DNA from: Tillandsia leiboldiana | Lineage: Eukaryota > Streptophyta > Magnoliopsida > Poales > Bromeliaceae | Assembly (NCBI GenBank): GCA_029204045.2 | Contig: CM055076.1 | Coordinates: 17,409,902 to 17,473,901 of the forward strand | DNA: 64,000 nt | Reading direction: 5' to 3' | Shown here: positions 45,301-54,303 of the stretch, piece by piece | Layout: every line of letters begins with the position of its first letter | How positions within the stretch are numbered: the stretch's first letter is position 1 | Made by a program: the position numbers and the translations under genes | Notes under the pieces: model-generated | Told to the model about the DNA's origin: nothing | The model's input: the letters and a program-made list of their open reading frames with translations, nothing else | Database searches by the model: none

Positions 45301-48243
45301 TTTGCGCTCAACAACACCATTTTGCTGAGGTGTATAGGGTGCCGAGAATTCATGTTTAATGCCATTTGAAGTACAAAAGTCAATGAATTTTGAATTTATG
45401 AATTCTCCACCCCTATCACTTCTAACACGAATGATCTTTTCATTCTTTTCAATCATAATACGATGGCAAATCTCATGAAAAGAGTCAAACGTATCAGCTT
45501 TCTCTCTCAAAAATGCTACCCATGAAAACCGAGAGAAATCATCAACCAATAAGAAAATATACCATTTACCTCCCAAAGATGGTTGACGAGTTGGCCCCAT
45601 TAAATCCATGTGCAAAAGTTCCAAGGGCCGTTTTGTACCAACGTGGTTCAAGTTCTTGTGTGCAGTCCTAGACTGTTTTCCCTTTTGGCAACCACCACAC
45701 ACAACGTTTTGTTTAAATAAAAGCTTTGGAATCCCCTTGACCACGTCCTTGTTTGAAATTCTAGTAAGTTCCTTAAAATTTAAGTGACCTAGCCTTTCAT
45801 GCCAAAGAGTTTCATTATTCAAAGCGGCTAAGTTACAATTTTCAGAAAATTTATTAGGAACAACATAACAATTGTTTTCCGATCTAACCCCTTTTAAAAA
45901 GAAGACATGGTCCTTATCAGTTACAACGCATTCAACAGATGAAAAGTTAACTGAAAAACCATTGTCGCAAAGTTGACTTATGCTTATGAGGTTAGTCTTA
46001 AGGCCATCAACAAATAAGACGTTTTTCAAAATCGGGCCATCTGGAATAGCTACCGTCCCTTTTCCAACAATTTTGGAAGATCGACCGTCTCCGAAAACAA
46101 CGTGTCCTCCGGAGATTTTCTCAAGATTTTGAAAACTATTTTTGTCACCGGTCATGTGACGGGAACACCCGCTATCCAGATACCAAGACGAACTATCATA
46201 TGCATGCAAGGAAACATTGGAAACAAGACAAGGGAAAATTTCACCTTTGCGCACCCAAACCCTTTTGAAGTGCGTCGGTAATGGTCGTGAAGTTATATGC
46301 CTAGGTGAAGCCGTCTTGTTATAGCGATTGTTGTTCCTTGATGTAGTCGTCTTGCGCGATGAACTACCAATTCTCTTTTCATTTGAAAAGTTTTGCTTTG
46401 ATTTTCGGGGAGGAGCCGTTTTGGTAGTTGTTGCAAGAGGTCTTTGAGATGAGCGTTCGACTCCCGTCTTGCAATATCTTCTTATGTGCCCTGAAATACC
46501 ACAACGAAAACATACCTTAGATCTTGACGATCCCAAAGAGGATGAAGTAGGTTTGTTGTCGTTGTTTGTCTTGAATTCCGGTGTCGGAGGAGGAGATACC
46601 GACTGAGGAACAAAAACTGTCTCACTCGAACTTGGACTGTTTCCAGTTTGAGTGTATCCGAGGCCGAACCTATTTGATTGACCAAGACCAAGAAGTCTAT
46701 CCAACTTACTCCTTCCTGAAGAGAATCGCTGTAAGTCATTCTTGAGTTGGAAAATGGTCTTTGTCATTTCCAGGTTATCCTGTCGAGCCTCGTTGTAGAG
46801 CTTTGAAAAGTGATTCGCGTTATCCACCAGATTTGTATGTTCCTTTTCAAGTTGCTCATTGGACTCTTGAAGGGAAGCATTAACTATTACCAGATTTTCC
46901 CTTTCCACTTCAAGAGCGTTTGAGAAAGAAGTTGCCCTTTTTACTTCTTCTTCGAGATCATGCAATCTCCTTCTCAAACTCTTGTTTTGCTTAGCCACTT
47001 TCTTTGAATCCCTCAAAAGTCTGTGGTAGGCTAGAGCAAACTCTTCACCTTCCGAATCATCCGATTCGTTGTCCGTTGCATTCTTTTCAACAGTGGAGTT
47101 GGACAACGACTCAGATGTATTTGCCATAAAGCACATGAATGGTGAAGATGTGGACGCGTGGAATGCCATGGAGCTCTTTTCTTCATCACTTGAAGACGAC
47201 TCATTTGACGTTGAGTTGTCATCCCAAGTGACGACTTGCATCGCCTTCTTCTTTGCCGGATACTTGTTAGGACACTCCGTTGCAATGTGGCCGTAGCCTC
47301 GACATTTGAAGCATTGCAGTTGTCCTTCTGAACTTTTCTTATCCTTTGAGAGGTTCTCTTGCTTTCTTGACTTGTAACTTGGAATACCCTTGCCTTTGTT
47401 CGACTTTCCGAAGGATGGAGATTTGCTTGAATTACCCCTTCGGAAGTTGCGGCGAAACTTCCTTGTCAAGAGAGCGAGCTGCTTCTCAAATTCCTCCATA
47501 GAAAGGTTCTCGTCATCGTCTGAGGAGGATGTATCCGCGTCTTCTTGCTTAGTTGTTTTCAACGCATAACCTGAAGACTTAGAAGTGGATGCTTTTCCAG
47601 AAGAATTGTTAGTATTAAAAGTCATTTCATAAGTTTGTAATGAACCAACTAATTCTTCTACACGTATTTCGTCCGGGTGTTTAATATTTTCAATGGCAGT
47701 AACCTTTGGGCGAAATCGTTCAGGAAGAGTTCTTAAGATTTTTCTTACAATCTTAAATTCTGGAATCTTCTCTCCCAGATTAGCACATGAGTTTACGATG
47801 TCTTGCAATCGTGTATAGTAGTCCGTGAAAGATTCATTTTCTGCCATTAAGATAGAGTCAAACTTGCTCGTAAGCATCTGCAGTTTCTGAATCTTCACGA
47901 GGTTAGTTCCCTCATGTGTAACCTGGAGAACATCCCAGATTTCTTTCGCAGTCTCACATGCCGAGACGCGAGAGAATTCAGTTTGAGATAAGGCATTAAA
48001 AATAGCATTAATTCCCTTGCCATTGTAAGAAGATAACTCAAACTCTTCCTTGGTCCATTTCGACCTAGGTTTTAAGGTGTGAACATCAGAGATAAGTTCA
48101 GTTGGATTAGTCCATCCTGATTCAATTGAATGCCACACCCTTTCGTCGATGGAAGATAAAAAGGCTTTCATCCGTACTTTCCAGTACGCATAATTTGTTC
48201 CATCAAAAAAAGGGGGTCGATTGATGTTTCCACCTTCAACCAT
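45259..48243 (-). CDS. Copia Gag-protease-integrase polyprotein, 994 codons, Sirevirus type
   Basis: Minus strand, starting at ATG 48243, 21 bases downstream of the PBS. Gag: a UBN2-type capsid region at about residues 10-210, first zinc knuckle C-F-K-C-x4-H-x4-C at 311-324, an acidic Ser-rich stretch, a predicted coiled coil about 400-505, and a second knuckle C-F-R-C-x4-H-x4-C at 578-591. Protease: W-Y-L-D-S-G-C-S-R-H-M-T at 687-698 with the catalytic Asp at 690. Integrase: the H-H-C-C zinc region about 815-852, then D880, D943 in R-S-D-R-G-G-E-F, and E979 in N-G-V-V-E-R. A long Gag with coiled coil fits Sireviruses. The frame ends early because of a 6-T run at 45298-45303; the next frame continues the same protein. 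All key residues are present. Confidence 0.93.
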   Translation of the reverse strand: MVEGGNINRPPFFDGTNYAYWKVRMKAFLSSIDERVWHSIESGWTNPTELISDVHTLKPRSKWTKEEFELSSYNGKGINAIFNALSQTEFSRVSACETAKEIWDVLQVTHEGTNLVKIQKLQMLTSKFDSILMAENESFTDYYTRLQDIVNSCANLGEKIPEFKIVRKILRTLPERFRPKVTAIENIKHPDEIRVEELVGSLQTYEMTFNTNNSSGKASTSKSSGYALKTTKQEDADTSSSDDDENLSMEEFEKQLALLTRKFRRNFRRGNSSKSPSFGKSNKGKGIPSYKSRKQENLSKDKKSSEGQLQCFKCRGYGHIATECPNKYPAKKKAMQVVTWDDNSTSNESSSSDEEKSSMAFHASTSSPFMCFMANTSESLSNSTVEKNATDNESDDSEGEEFALAYHRLLRDSKKVAKQNKSLRRRLHDLEEEVKRATSFSNALEVERENLVIVNASLQESNEQLEKEHTNLVDNANHFSKLYNEARQDNLEMTKTIFQLKNDLQRFSSGRSKLDRLLGLGQSNRFGLGYTQTGNSPSSSETVFVPQSVSPPPTPEFKTNNDNKPTSSSLGSSRSKVCFRCGISGHIRRYCKTGVERSSQRPLATTTKTAPPRKSKQNFSNEKRIGSSSRKTTTSRNNNRYNKTASPRHITSRPLPTHFKRVWVRKGEIFPCLVSNVSLHAYDSSSWYLDSGCSRHMTGDKNSFQNLEKISGGHVVFGDGRSSKIVGKGTVAIPDGPILKNVLFVDGLKTNLISISQLCDNGFSVNFSSVECVVTDKDHVFFLKGVRSENNCYVVPNKFSENCNLAALNNETLWHERLGHLNFKELTRISNKDVVKGIPKLLFKQNVVCGGCQKGKQSRTAHKNLNHVGTKRPLELLHMDLMGPTRQPSLGGKWYIFLLVDDFSRFSWVAFLREKADTFDSFHEICHRIMIEKNEKIIRVRSDRGGEFINSKFIDFCTSNGIKHEFSAPYTPQQNGVVERKKQGCSRDGACDAS

Positions 48244-48263
48244 TGTTCACAACCCTATTCCCT

Positions 48264-48274
48264 CTCTGATACCA
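48264..48274 (-). other. Copia primer-binding site, tRNA-iMet type
   Basis: CTCTGATACCA is the complement of TGGTATCAGAG and lies 2 nt from the LTR terminus (TGTTGGGTC at 48277). It confirms that the LTR to the right is the 5' LTR. Confidence 0.93.
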
Positions 48275-48574
48275 CTTGTTGGGTCGTATATAATACGGAT
48301 CTAAATAGGGGAAGAAACACCTAGAGGGGGGTGAATAGGTGTAAACGTATAAACACTCCAAAAATCGTTGCGATAAAACCCAATGCGGAAAATAAAATAA
48401 CACGCAAGATTTTTACGTGGAAAACTCCATCACCGGAGTAAAAAACCACGGGACCGATAACACGGCAGAAATCCACTAGAATTAAAACACGTACAAGGTG
48501 ATTTACCGTACACACTTACGACTCAACCTTTTCCATACGCTCCTAGAGGATCTTCTCCGCTCGCTCCGACGCTT

Positions 48575-48760
48575 CTCGAATCCACGATCTGCGCCCAACG
48601 CCGAATCCACGGCGTCCAACGTCGAATCCACGACGTCCGACCGAATCCACGGTCTTCACCCAATAGCACCCTTCGAATCCACGAACGTGCCTCGCTCCGA
48701 ATCCACGAGAGCGATTGAACCTTGAATCCACAAGGACACGCGAATCCACGCGCCGATTTT
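48575..48760. repeat. GAATCCACG-rich short repeat cluster
   Basis: GAATCCACG or close variants recur about every 15-30 bp, for example CGAATCCACGATC, CGAATCCACGGCG and CGAATCCACGACG. They lie in the R-U5 part of the copia LTR. Function unknown. Confidence 0.75.
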
Positions 48761-49029
48761 TGGGGAAAATCGTTGTTTTTGGGTGGTGATGATCCGCCGA
48801 ATACTTAGATCAAAGATAGATCGGAAATACCATCTAAGTATTCATTAGTTTGATTCAACTCAAGATGTGAGTATGAAAACCTTGAATCAAACTAATCAAT
48901 ATAGATGAAGAAACATAGAGTATTCTCTAATGATTTCCTTTCTTCTCTATATGTGGATCTATAGCCGTATAAGATGATATATGAAAATGACGGCTATGTG
49001 GATTGACCCTAGAAAGAAAGACATAGGGT

Positions 49030-49040
49030 CTATTTATAGG
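49030..49040 (-). promoter_or_regulatory. TATA box of copia LTR
   Basis: Minus-strand CCTATAAATAG, just downstream of the palindrome array. Likely core promoter for the genomic RNA. Confidence 0.8.
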
Positions 49041-49103
49041 TTAGAAACCCTAGGAAGGAGATAAGAATCAAAAACCTGCCATTTCTGGATTTTTACGAAC
49101 GGC

Positions 49104-49385
49104 GATCCGGATCGTGATAACTGGGATCCGGATCGTCATAACGAATCAGCCAATTCCAGAAAAACGAGGGTTCGGGATCCGGATCATGTGACTACGATCC
49201 GGATCGTTCATACAGTTCACCAAACATCAACGTTCGGGATCCGGATTGCGAAGCAAGATCCGGATCGTTCAAGGTAGATGGTAAACTCAACGTTCGGGAT
49301 CCGGATCAAGAGACTACGATCCGGATTGCGACGATGTATGAACGAACCACCTTCGGGATCCGGATCGAACAGCCTGATCCGGATC
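49104..49385 (-). repeat. GATCCGGATC palindrome array in copia U3
   Basis: Ten sites in 282 bp: eight exact GATCCGGATC palindromes and two GATCCGGATT. They alternate with about 20-35 bp spacers and the phrase CGTTCGGGATCC recurs. The spacing and position upstream of TATA suggest an enhancer array bound by a dimeric factor; that is inference. Confidence 0.85.
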
Positions 49386-49613
49386 CTGAACATGTCCCAA
49401 GTCCAGTTTTTGATTTTTTATGCAATGAAAGACTCTTCCAAGTGTTTCTACACTACAAGAAGTATTCGGATCACACAAATTCTTTAGTTAAACATACCTG
49501 ATCCTTTTGAATTCTTCTTTCTTGAGATTGAGTTAAATGATCCAACTTTCTTCACCTTCAATCTTCAAGACTTGAGACTTTCACGAAACTACGCCAACTC
49601 AAATTCCGTAACA

Positions 49614-50124
49614 TTCTACTCCTATTCCTGTGCTCCAGTTGCTGATCCTTCTGACCGGTTTCGAGGGAGTCGCGAGCTAGTTCCCTACCCGTCGTTGGAG
49701 TGTAGCGGTACCCCTTCAGAGGAGAGCTTCAGTAGATTAGTTTACTTCTTTTTTTCTCTGTTGAGAGACCTTTGTGGTGAGGTATAGAGTTGTACTTTAT
49801 TTTACAGTTTGAGAGACTGATGTAGTGAGGATATTTTTGTTTGAGAGCTTGTACACTGATGTATTTTATTGGAGATATCTCCCTTTTGAGTTTTGTATCA
49901 GAGGACTTCTTATACGATCGTATTTGGGAGATGGATATTGTATTATTTTCAGTTGTACAGAGTTTGGATTTCAGCTTTTCAGTAGTTTTACTTTCATCTC
50001 TGATATCTGTTTAGCTGTAGTTGTTTCTTTTTGCAGGTTAGTCGCTTCGTCTATACGGGGTGTCCGTATGGGCGGCGGATCTGTTGGCGAACCCGGGTCG
50101 CAGTTTCGACGCCGGGGCGTGACA
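49614..50124 (+). mobile_element. Family A LTR 3' end, plus strand (host of the copia insertion)
   Basis: It contains GAGGGAGTCGCGAGCTAG, the GGCGGATCTGTTGGCGA terminus landmarks and ends GGGGCGTGACA at 50124. Its left part is missing, removed by the copia insertion and the gap beyond. Confidence 0.85.
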
Positions 50125-50593
50125 GTAATACCCTGGACTTTTTGCAAGTTAGTGGAGTTTTGGTAAAAACTAGGTTGAAGGACTATTGCCTAGGTCCTCA
50201 TGAAGTTTCAAGTTAGTTTGACTATTTTCGGCATGGATTCGGTGCGAAAATGAAAATAAAAGAACATTGGACTTTGTTCAATAGGCGGGAAACAGTCAAG
50301 AGGCAACTGTAGACAAGTCCAAGTTGGGTTCTTAGGGTTTCGAAACAATTAGAAGAGAGATAGAATCCCAAGGAGCGAAATTGAAAAATTTTCGGCAAAA
50401 CAAATTTGGGTTGAGAGGGGTTAAGGGTCCAGACCTTGATAGTGAGGACCGGACCTTGGCAGCGAGGAACAGACCTTGAGGGCAGGGTCTGTAGCTCCAC
50501 TACGAAATCCTTAAGGGGTGACCTTCAGGTACCGGACCCTGTGGGAGGGTCCGGATCATTAGCGGGTGGTCCCTAGGGACGTTCAGTGCCCGT
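50125..50593 (+). other. Unassigned stretch, LTR U3-like, no gene
   Basis: It begins GTAATACCCTGGAC and contains repeated GGACCGGACCTTG-type phrases. It has no credible open frame. It may be the U3 of a third LTR family whose first bases were lost to the insertion at 50124. I do not recognise it elsewhere in the window. Confidence 0.35.
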
Positions 50594-51008
50594 GTCACAT
50601 CCCTAGACTGCAAATTTGGACAGTTCGGGCACGCCAACAGACTCGCCAATCGGACATGACCTCTCTATATCCGAAAGGAACGAAACAACCATATCAAGCA
50701 ATACAATGAGTATAATGAGATACAATATCAGAGTAAAACTACTGCTAAACTGAGCATTCAACCTTAAACATAAATACGACTGAGTAAAACTGAATTACAA
50801 TGCTGGAATGAAATATTTGCTATGTAACAATTAGTTACAATTTTTTTTTTTGTTTATCCTCACTAAAATATAATGTTCACTCCAAAATACAATATGGGTA
50901 TAATACAGCTAGACCCACTAGATCTCTATACTGCTAGGCCCTAGCCCCTGTCATGTGCCTCATCGGCTGTATCTGGATCTATAAAAATAGTAACCAACAG
51001 GGTGTGAG
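50594..51008 (-). mobile_element. LTR 3' end fragment, reverse strand
   Basis: TGTCACATCCCTAGACTGC followed by CGGGCACGCCAACAGACTCGCC is a diverged form of the family A terminus. The fragment ends at CAGGGTGTGAG, where a plus-strand LTR starts. Confidence 0.7.
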
Positions 51009-51529
51009 TGTGGTGACCTGAATTCCCACGGATGTTGGCTACGTGGTCAGCGGCATGTTGACACTTATTTTTGTGTGTCGAGTGCATTTGCGTGCCAAAC
51101 AAACGCGAGAACCGGACTCGGTGCAAAAAAATGAGCAAAACACATGTTTTTAGTTTTTTGGGTGGATTCGGGCACCCAGATTTGGGTTTCGAGCGCCCGG
51201 GAGCAGGTGCGTACGGCCGCGGACAATCGGTCAACCGAACCACGTATCGCGCCGTGGTTGGAGCGGGCCAGGACACGTGGCGACATGGGATTGGGCGAAC
51301 GTGCGGGAGTGGTGATCACGGTGCACGCCACGCGCGCGCCCATACCGCCCGCCACGTGGAGCTTGGTGATTGATGGCGCCAACAACCATGTCAGGGAGGG
51401 ATGCGTGGCACGCGATTGGCAATTTGGGCGCACTCTGGATGGTTGCCACGTGTCTGGGCGTGCCCCTACTATTTTCGGGCACCCAGAAGTTGGGATTCAA
51501 GTTGAGTTCTGGGCAGATTTCTTGTTGGC

Positions 51530-51538
51530 TATAAATAG
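51530..51538 (+). promoter_or_regulatory. TATA box of the 51009 LTR
   Basis: TATAAATAG in the context GGCTATAAATAGGG. Confidence 0.78.
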
Positions 51539-53251
51539 GGCTCTCCTTCTCCGTTGTTGATCCTTTGATGGAGATTTTTGGAAACCAGAGAAGAAGCCGC
51601 ACACCCTCCCACCGTTCTTGATGATCTTTGGAGAGATTTGAGAGCATTTTGATCATCTTCTTCTCCACTTTAGTGAGCTTGGTCATCCCTACGATTGTTG
51701 GCAGCTTCGTCGACAGATCTTCCCGAGCTTCTCCTGGATAGACCGCTTGGAGATTTGAGCCGAAATTTGGAGGGGATCTTCTCCACTAGTAGATCTCGAA
51801 CTTTCATATTGGTGACCACCCTCTATTCCAGCTTTTACTAAGGTATTTCACATCATCTCTAGAGCCCTTGTGCACAGGGCAGTTTTCTAGACAACATTGG
51901 TTGCTCATGGGATTTCGTTGTCTTTTGTTTATGGATTTTGAGATTCAAGAGCTTGCGACTCTTCTAGACTTCGAGGGGAACACGTGAGCACCTTGCTTTG
52001 GGATTTTTGAAGATGATTTGTACAAGTTCTTCCCTGTTTTTGTGACCCCTGTGACATATGGGAAGTGTTATTTTCTGTGTTGAACCTGTTGCGATGTTCG
52101 GCTGTGGGATGCAGATTTCGTGGTGATCTTGGGGCTTTTCTGGGAATGTAAGAGTTTGAGCACATCTTTATGATCAAGGTGAGAAACTTTCTTTTTGGTT
52201 CCATCTCGAGATGCGTATGGATTAGCTTCTACGCCTCGTTGAACTTGCTCGCTGTTTTTTGGCAGATTCGGACAGCACCGGAGTAATCTTACTTTTGCAG
52301 AATTCTTGGCACTTGTGGAGAGCTTTGTTTTACTCCTGGATGTTCCTAAGTTGGAGGAGAACTTAGAAACCAAGTTTGACATCATTTCGTTGAGGTATGA
52401 GTGCGGATTGTGCACCATTTCGTTTGTAGTTTAGTTGTTGGATTTTTCTGCGCCTGAGTTGATATTTTTGTGATTGCGCTCAATCCGGCAGGAGATTTCG
52501 GGTGTTTTTTGGTTCGTTGGAACCATAGGAGCCTGAGGATCGTGCACGCTGAGTTTCAGTTAGATCGGATTTTGAATCAACGCGTTCTAGGTGGGTTCGA
52601 TTTCCTCCGAAATCAGCGGTCTTCCTATTACGTCTATTGCTATAGTTATCAGCATGCTAGTGGTAGTGGTTGCTATTGATGTTATGATAGTTGTAGAGTT
52701 TTGGAACTCTAACTAGCACCTTTGTTATATGCTACATGATATCTGACCAGACTCTAGAAAACTTTTAACTTGGGTATACTTTCACCGTTTTCGGACCTCC
52801 TACACTACTTGCATATCTTCCCTTGACTATGAGTTTGCCCTCACCCTGGTTGTTGGGGCTGAGTGGTCGGGATAGTGTAGGATGCATTTTTGCGCTCGTG
52901 CCTGGGGGCCGAGTGGAGTATGGTAATTGAGGCTAGATCTTGTTTTGTTGTTGGGAGCCGTTTGGGTAGACGGTGGTCCTAGGCCGTTGAGTGTTTTCCG
53001 GTCGGTGTTGTTAGCTGTTGGGTTAGTGAGTCTTTCGATCTGGTTGACCGCGGATCTTGGGCGGTTGGACTGATTTGAGATCATGTATCGAGTCGGGGTG
53101 GATTAGCACCGGATTGTTGACTCGAGAGTTGTTCGCCAGTTGCGGATTTGGGCGGTTTGGCCGGTTATTGATTATGCATCAGATTGGGGCCGGGATTGCA
53201 TTAGTGGGTAGAGTCTTCCACTTTGAGCATATTTATGACTGGGGCCTACTA

Positions 53252-53273
53252 CATATATATATATATATATATA
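53252..53273. repeat. (AT)n microsatellite
   Basis: About 11 AT dinucleotides inside the LTR. Other copies lack it. Confidence 0.95.
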
Positions 53274-54091
53274 CTCGACTGGGTTACTTTTCCTCGAGCG
53301 GGTCACGCCCCTCGAGTGCTACTTCGGAGTAGGCGGGACCGGGCTTTATGCAGGTCGGTGATATTGATACTTGAGTATGATTCCATATCGTTGTTACACG
53401 GCTGTTAGTGTGACAGATTGTGATGGTTGCACAGGCAGGATCGGGTTTTCTAGCTCGGTTTGATTGGGTTATATCTCGGCAGTTTTCTTCTAGAGATGCA
53501 TACATACACCAGTTATCGTATATTATAGCATTTGAGACATGGTAGTGGTAGTTTTTATCTCAGCAGTTTTACTTTCCTGCTTTACCACTTTCCCTTACTC
53601 TTGCCTCCAGTAGACTTAGTGGGCAGACCGTTGGTCTTGCAGACGGTACCCACTGAGAACTACTGTTTGATGAAAATTCTCACACCCTCCATGGTGACTA
53701 TTTTTCAAAGGTCCCCTTTCCTGTTCCTGCTCTAGCCGTTCATTCTGATCAAGATAGGGAGTCGCGAGCTAGATCCCTACCCATGATTGAGGAGAGTAGT
53801 CGGAGGACCCTGTTTCAGTTTTGGAGCCGATAGTACTGTACAGTCTGTATCTATTTTACCTTAATCTGTTGAGAGTTGTCTATGTGTTTGAGAGATGATT
53901 ATGCATTTGAGATGACAGTTGTACAGTGATGTGAGTTTCTATAGTTACTTTTCAGCTTTGGTATTTGTATAGTTATGATATATCTCCTTTGCAGGTTAGA
54001 CGTTTCGCCTATGCAGGGTTTTTCGTATGGGCGACGGATCTGTTGGCGAGCCCGAGTCACAGTTTCAACACCGGGGCGTGACAGATTAGAG

Positions 54092-54103
54092 TGGTATTAG
54101 AGC
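54092..54103 (+). other. Primer-binding site with one change
   Basis: TGGTATTAGAGC lies 8 nt after the LTR end. It differs by one C-to-T change from the iMet match found elsewhere. Confidence 0.88.
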
Positions 54104-54303
54104 TTAGGATGTAGGTCATTGAGGACTTAGAAACCCTAGGCTTGTGGTTGGACCCTAGGATGACTATCATGAGAGACGCGATGTGTAGCGAGACTCCTGA
54201 TTGAGTTTGCAACTCTCCTGAGGGATGGGATGAGTGATTGACATGTCTTTCCTTAGTGAGCGACTATGTTGGCTGCAGACAACATAGTGCTACACTAAGA
54301 GAG
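54104..54303 (+). other. Leader of the 51009 element, cut by a reverse LTR
   Basis: It matches the other leaders (AACCCTAGGC, GGACCCTAGGATGAC, GAGAGACGCGATG) and holds the conserved hairpin. A reverse family B LTR starts at 54304 and no coding region follows. Confidence 0.85.
54252..54299 (+). other. Leader hairpin with CTGCAG palindromic loop, copy 2
   Basis: The inner stem ACTATGTTG / CAACATAGT spans 54263-54271 and 54280-54288, with loop GCTGCAGA at 54272-54279. The outer helix pairs CTTAGTG (54252-54258) with CACTAAG (54293-54299). The second stem position is C-G here and T-A in the other copies, a compensating change. It lies 148 nt from the PBS. Confidence 0.7.

Larger units (their letters stand above)
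48277..49613 (-). mobile_element. 5' LTR of the copia element, 1337 bp
   Basis: On the minus strand it begins TGTTACGGAATTTGAG (at 49613) and ends ACCCAACA (at 48277). The PBS and gag start follow. It holds the GATCCGGATC array (49104-49385), the TATA box (49030-49040), and a region with many GAATCCACG repeats (about 48575-48760). On the right it abuts family A LTR sequence (CTACTCCTATTCC...) that continues an LTR pattern seen near 15900-15940, so the element inserted into a family A LTR. TTCTA at 49614-49618 would be the target duplication; its partner is not visible. No 3' LTR was found in the window. Confidence 0.9.
51009..54083 (+). mobile_element. 5' LTR, 3075 bp, plus strand, diverged family A
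   Basis: It begins TGTGGTGACCTGAATTCCC and ends CCGGGGCGTGACA at 54083, followed by a PBS. The bases before it, GTGAG (51004-51008), are the expected target copy. TATAAATAG is at 51530, about 520 bp in, and G-boxes lie near 51275, 51354 and 51446. The 80-bp U3 block of other copies is not present. An AT microsatellite is at 53252-53273. No gene is present. Confidence 0.85.
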
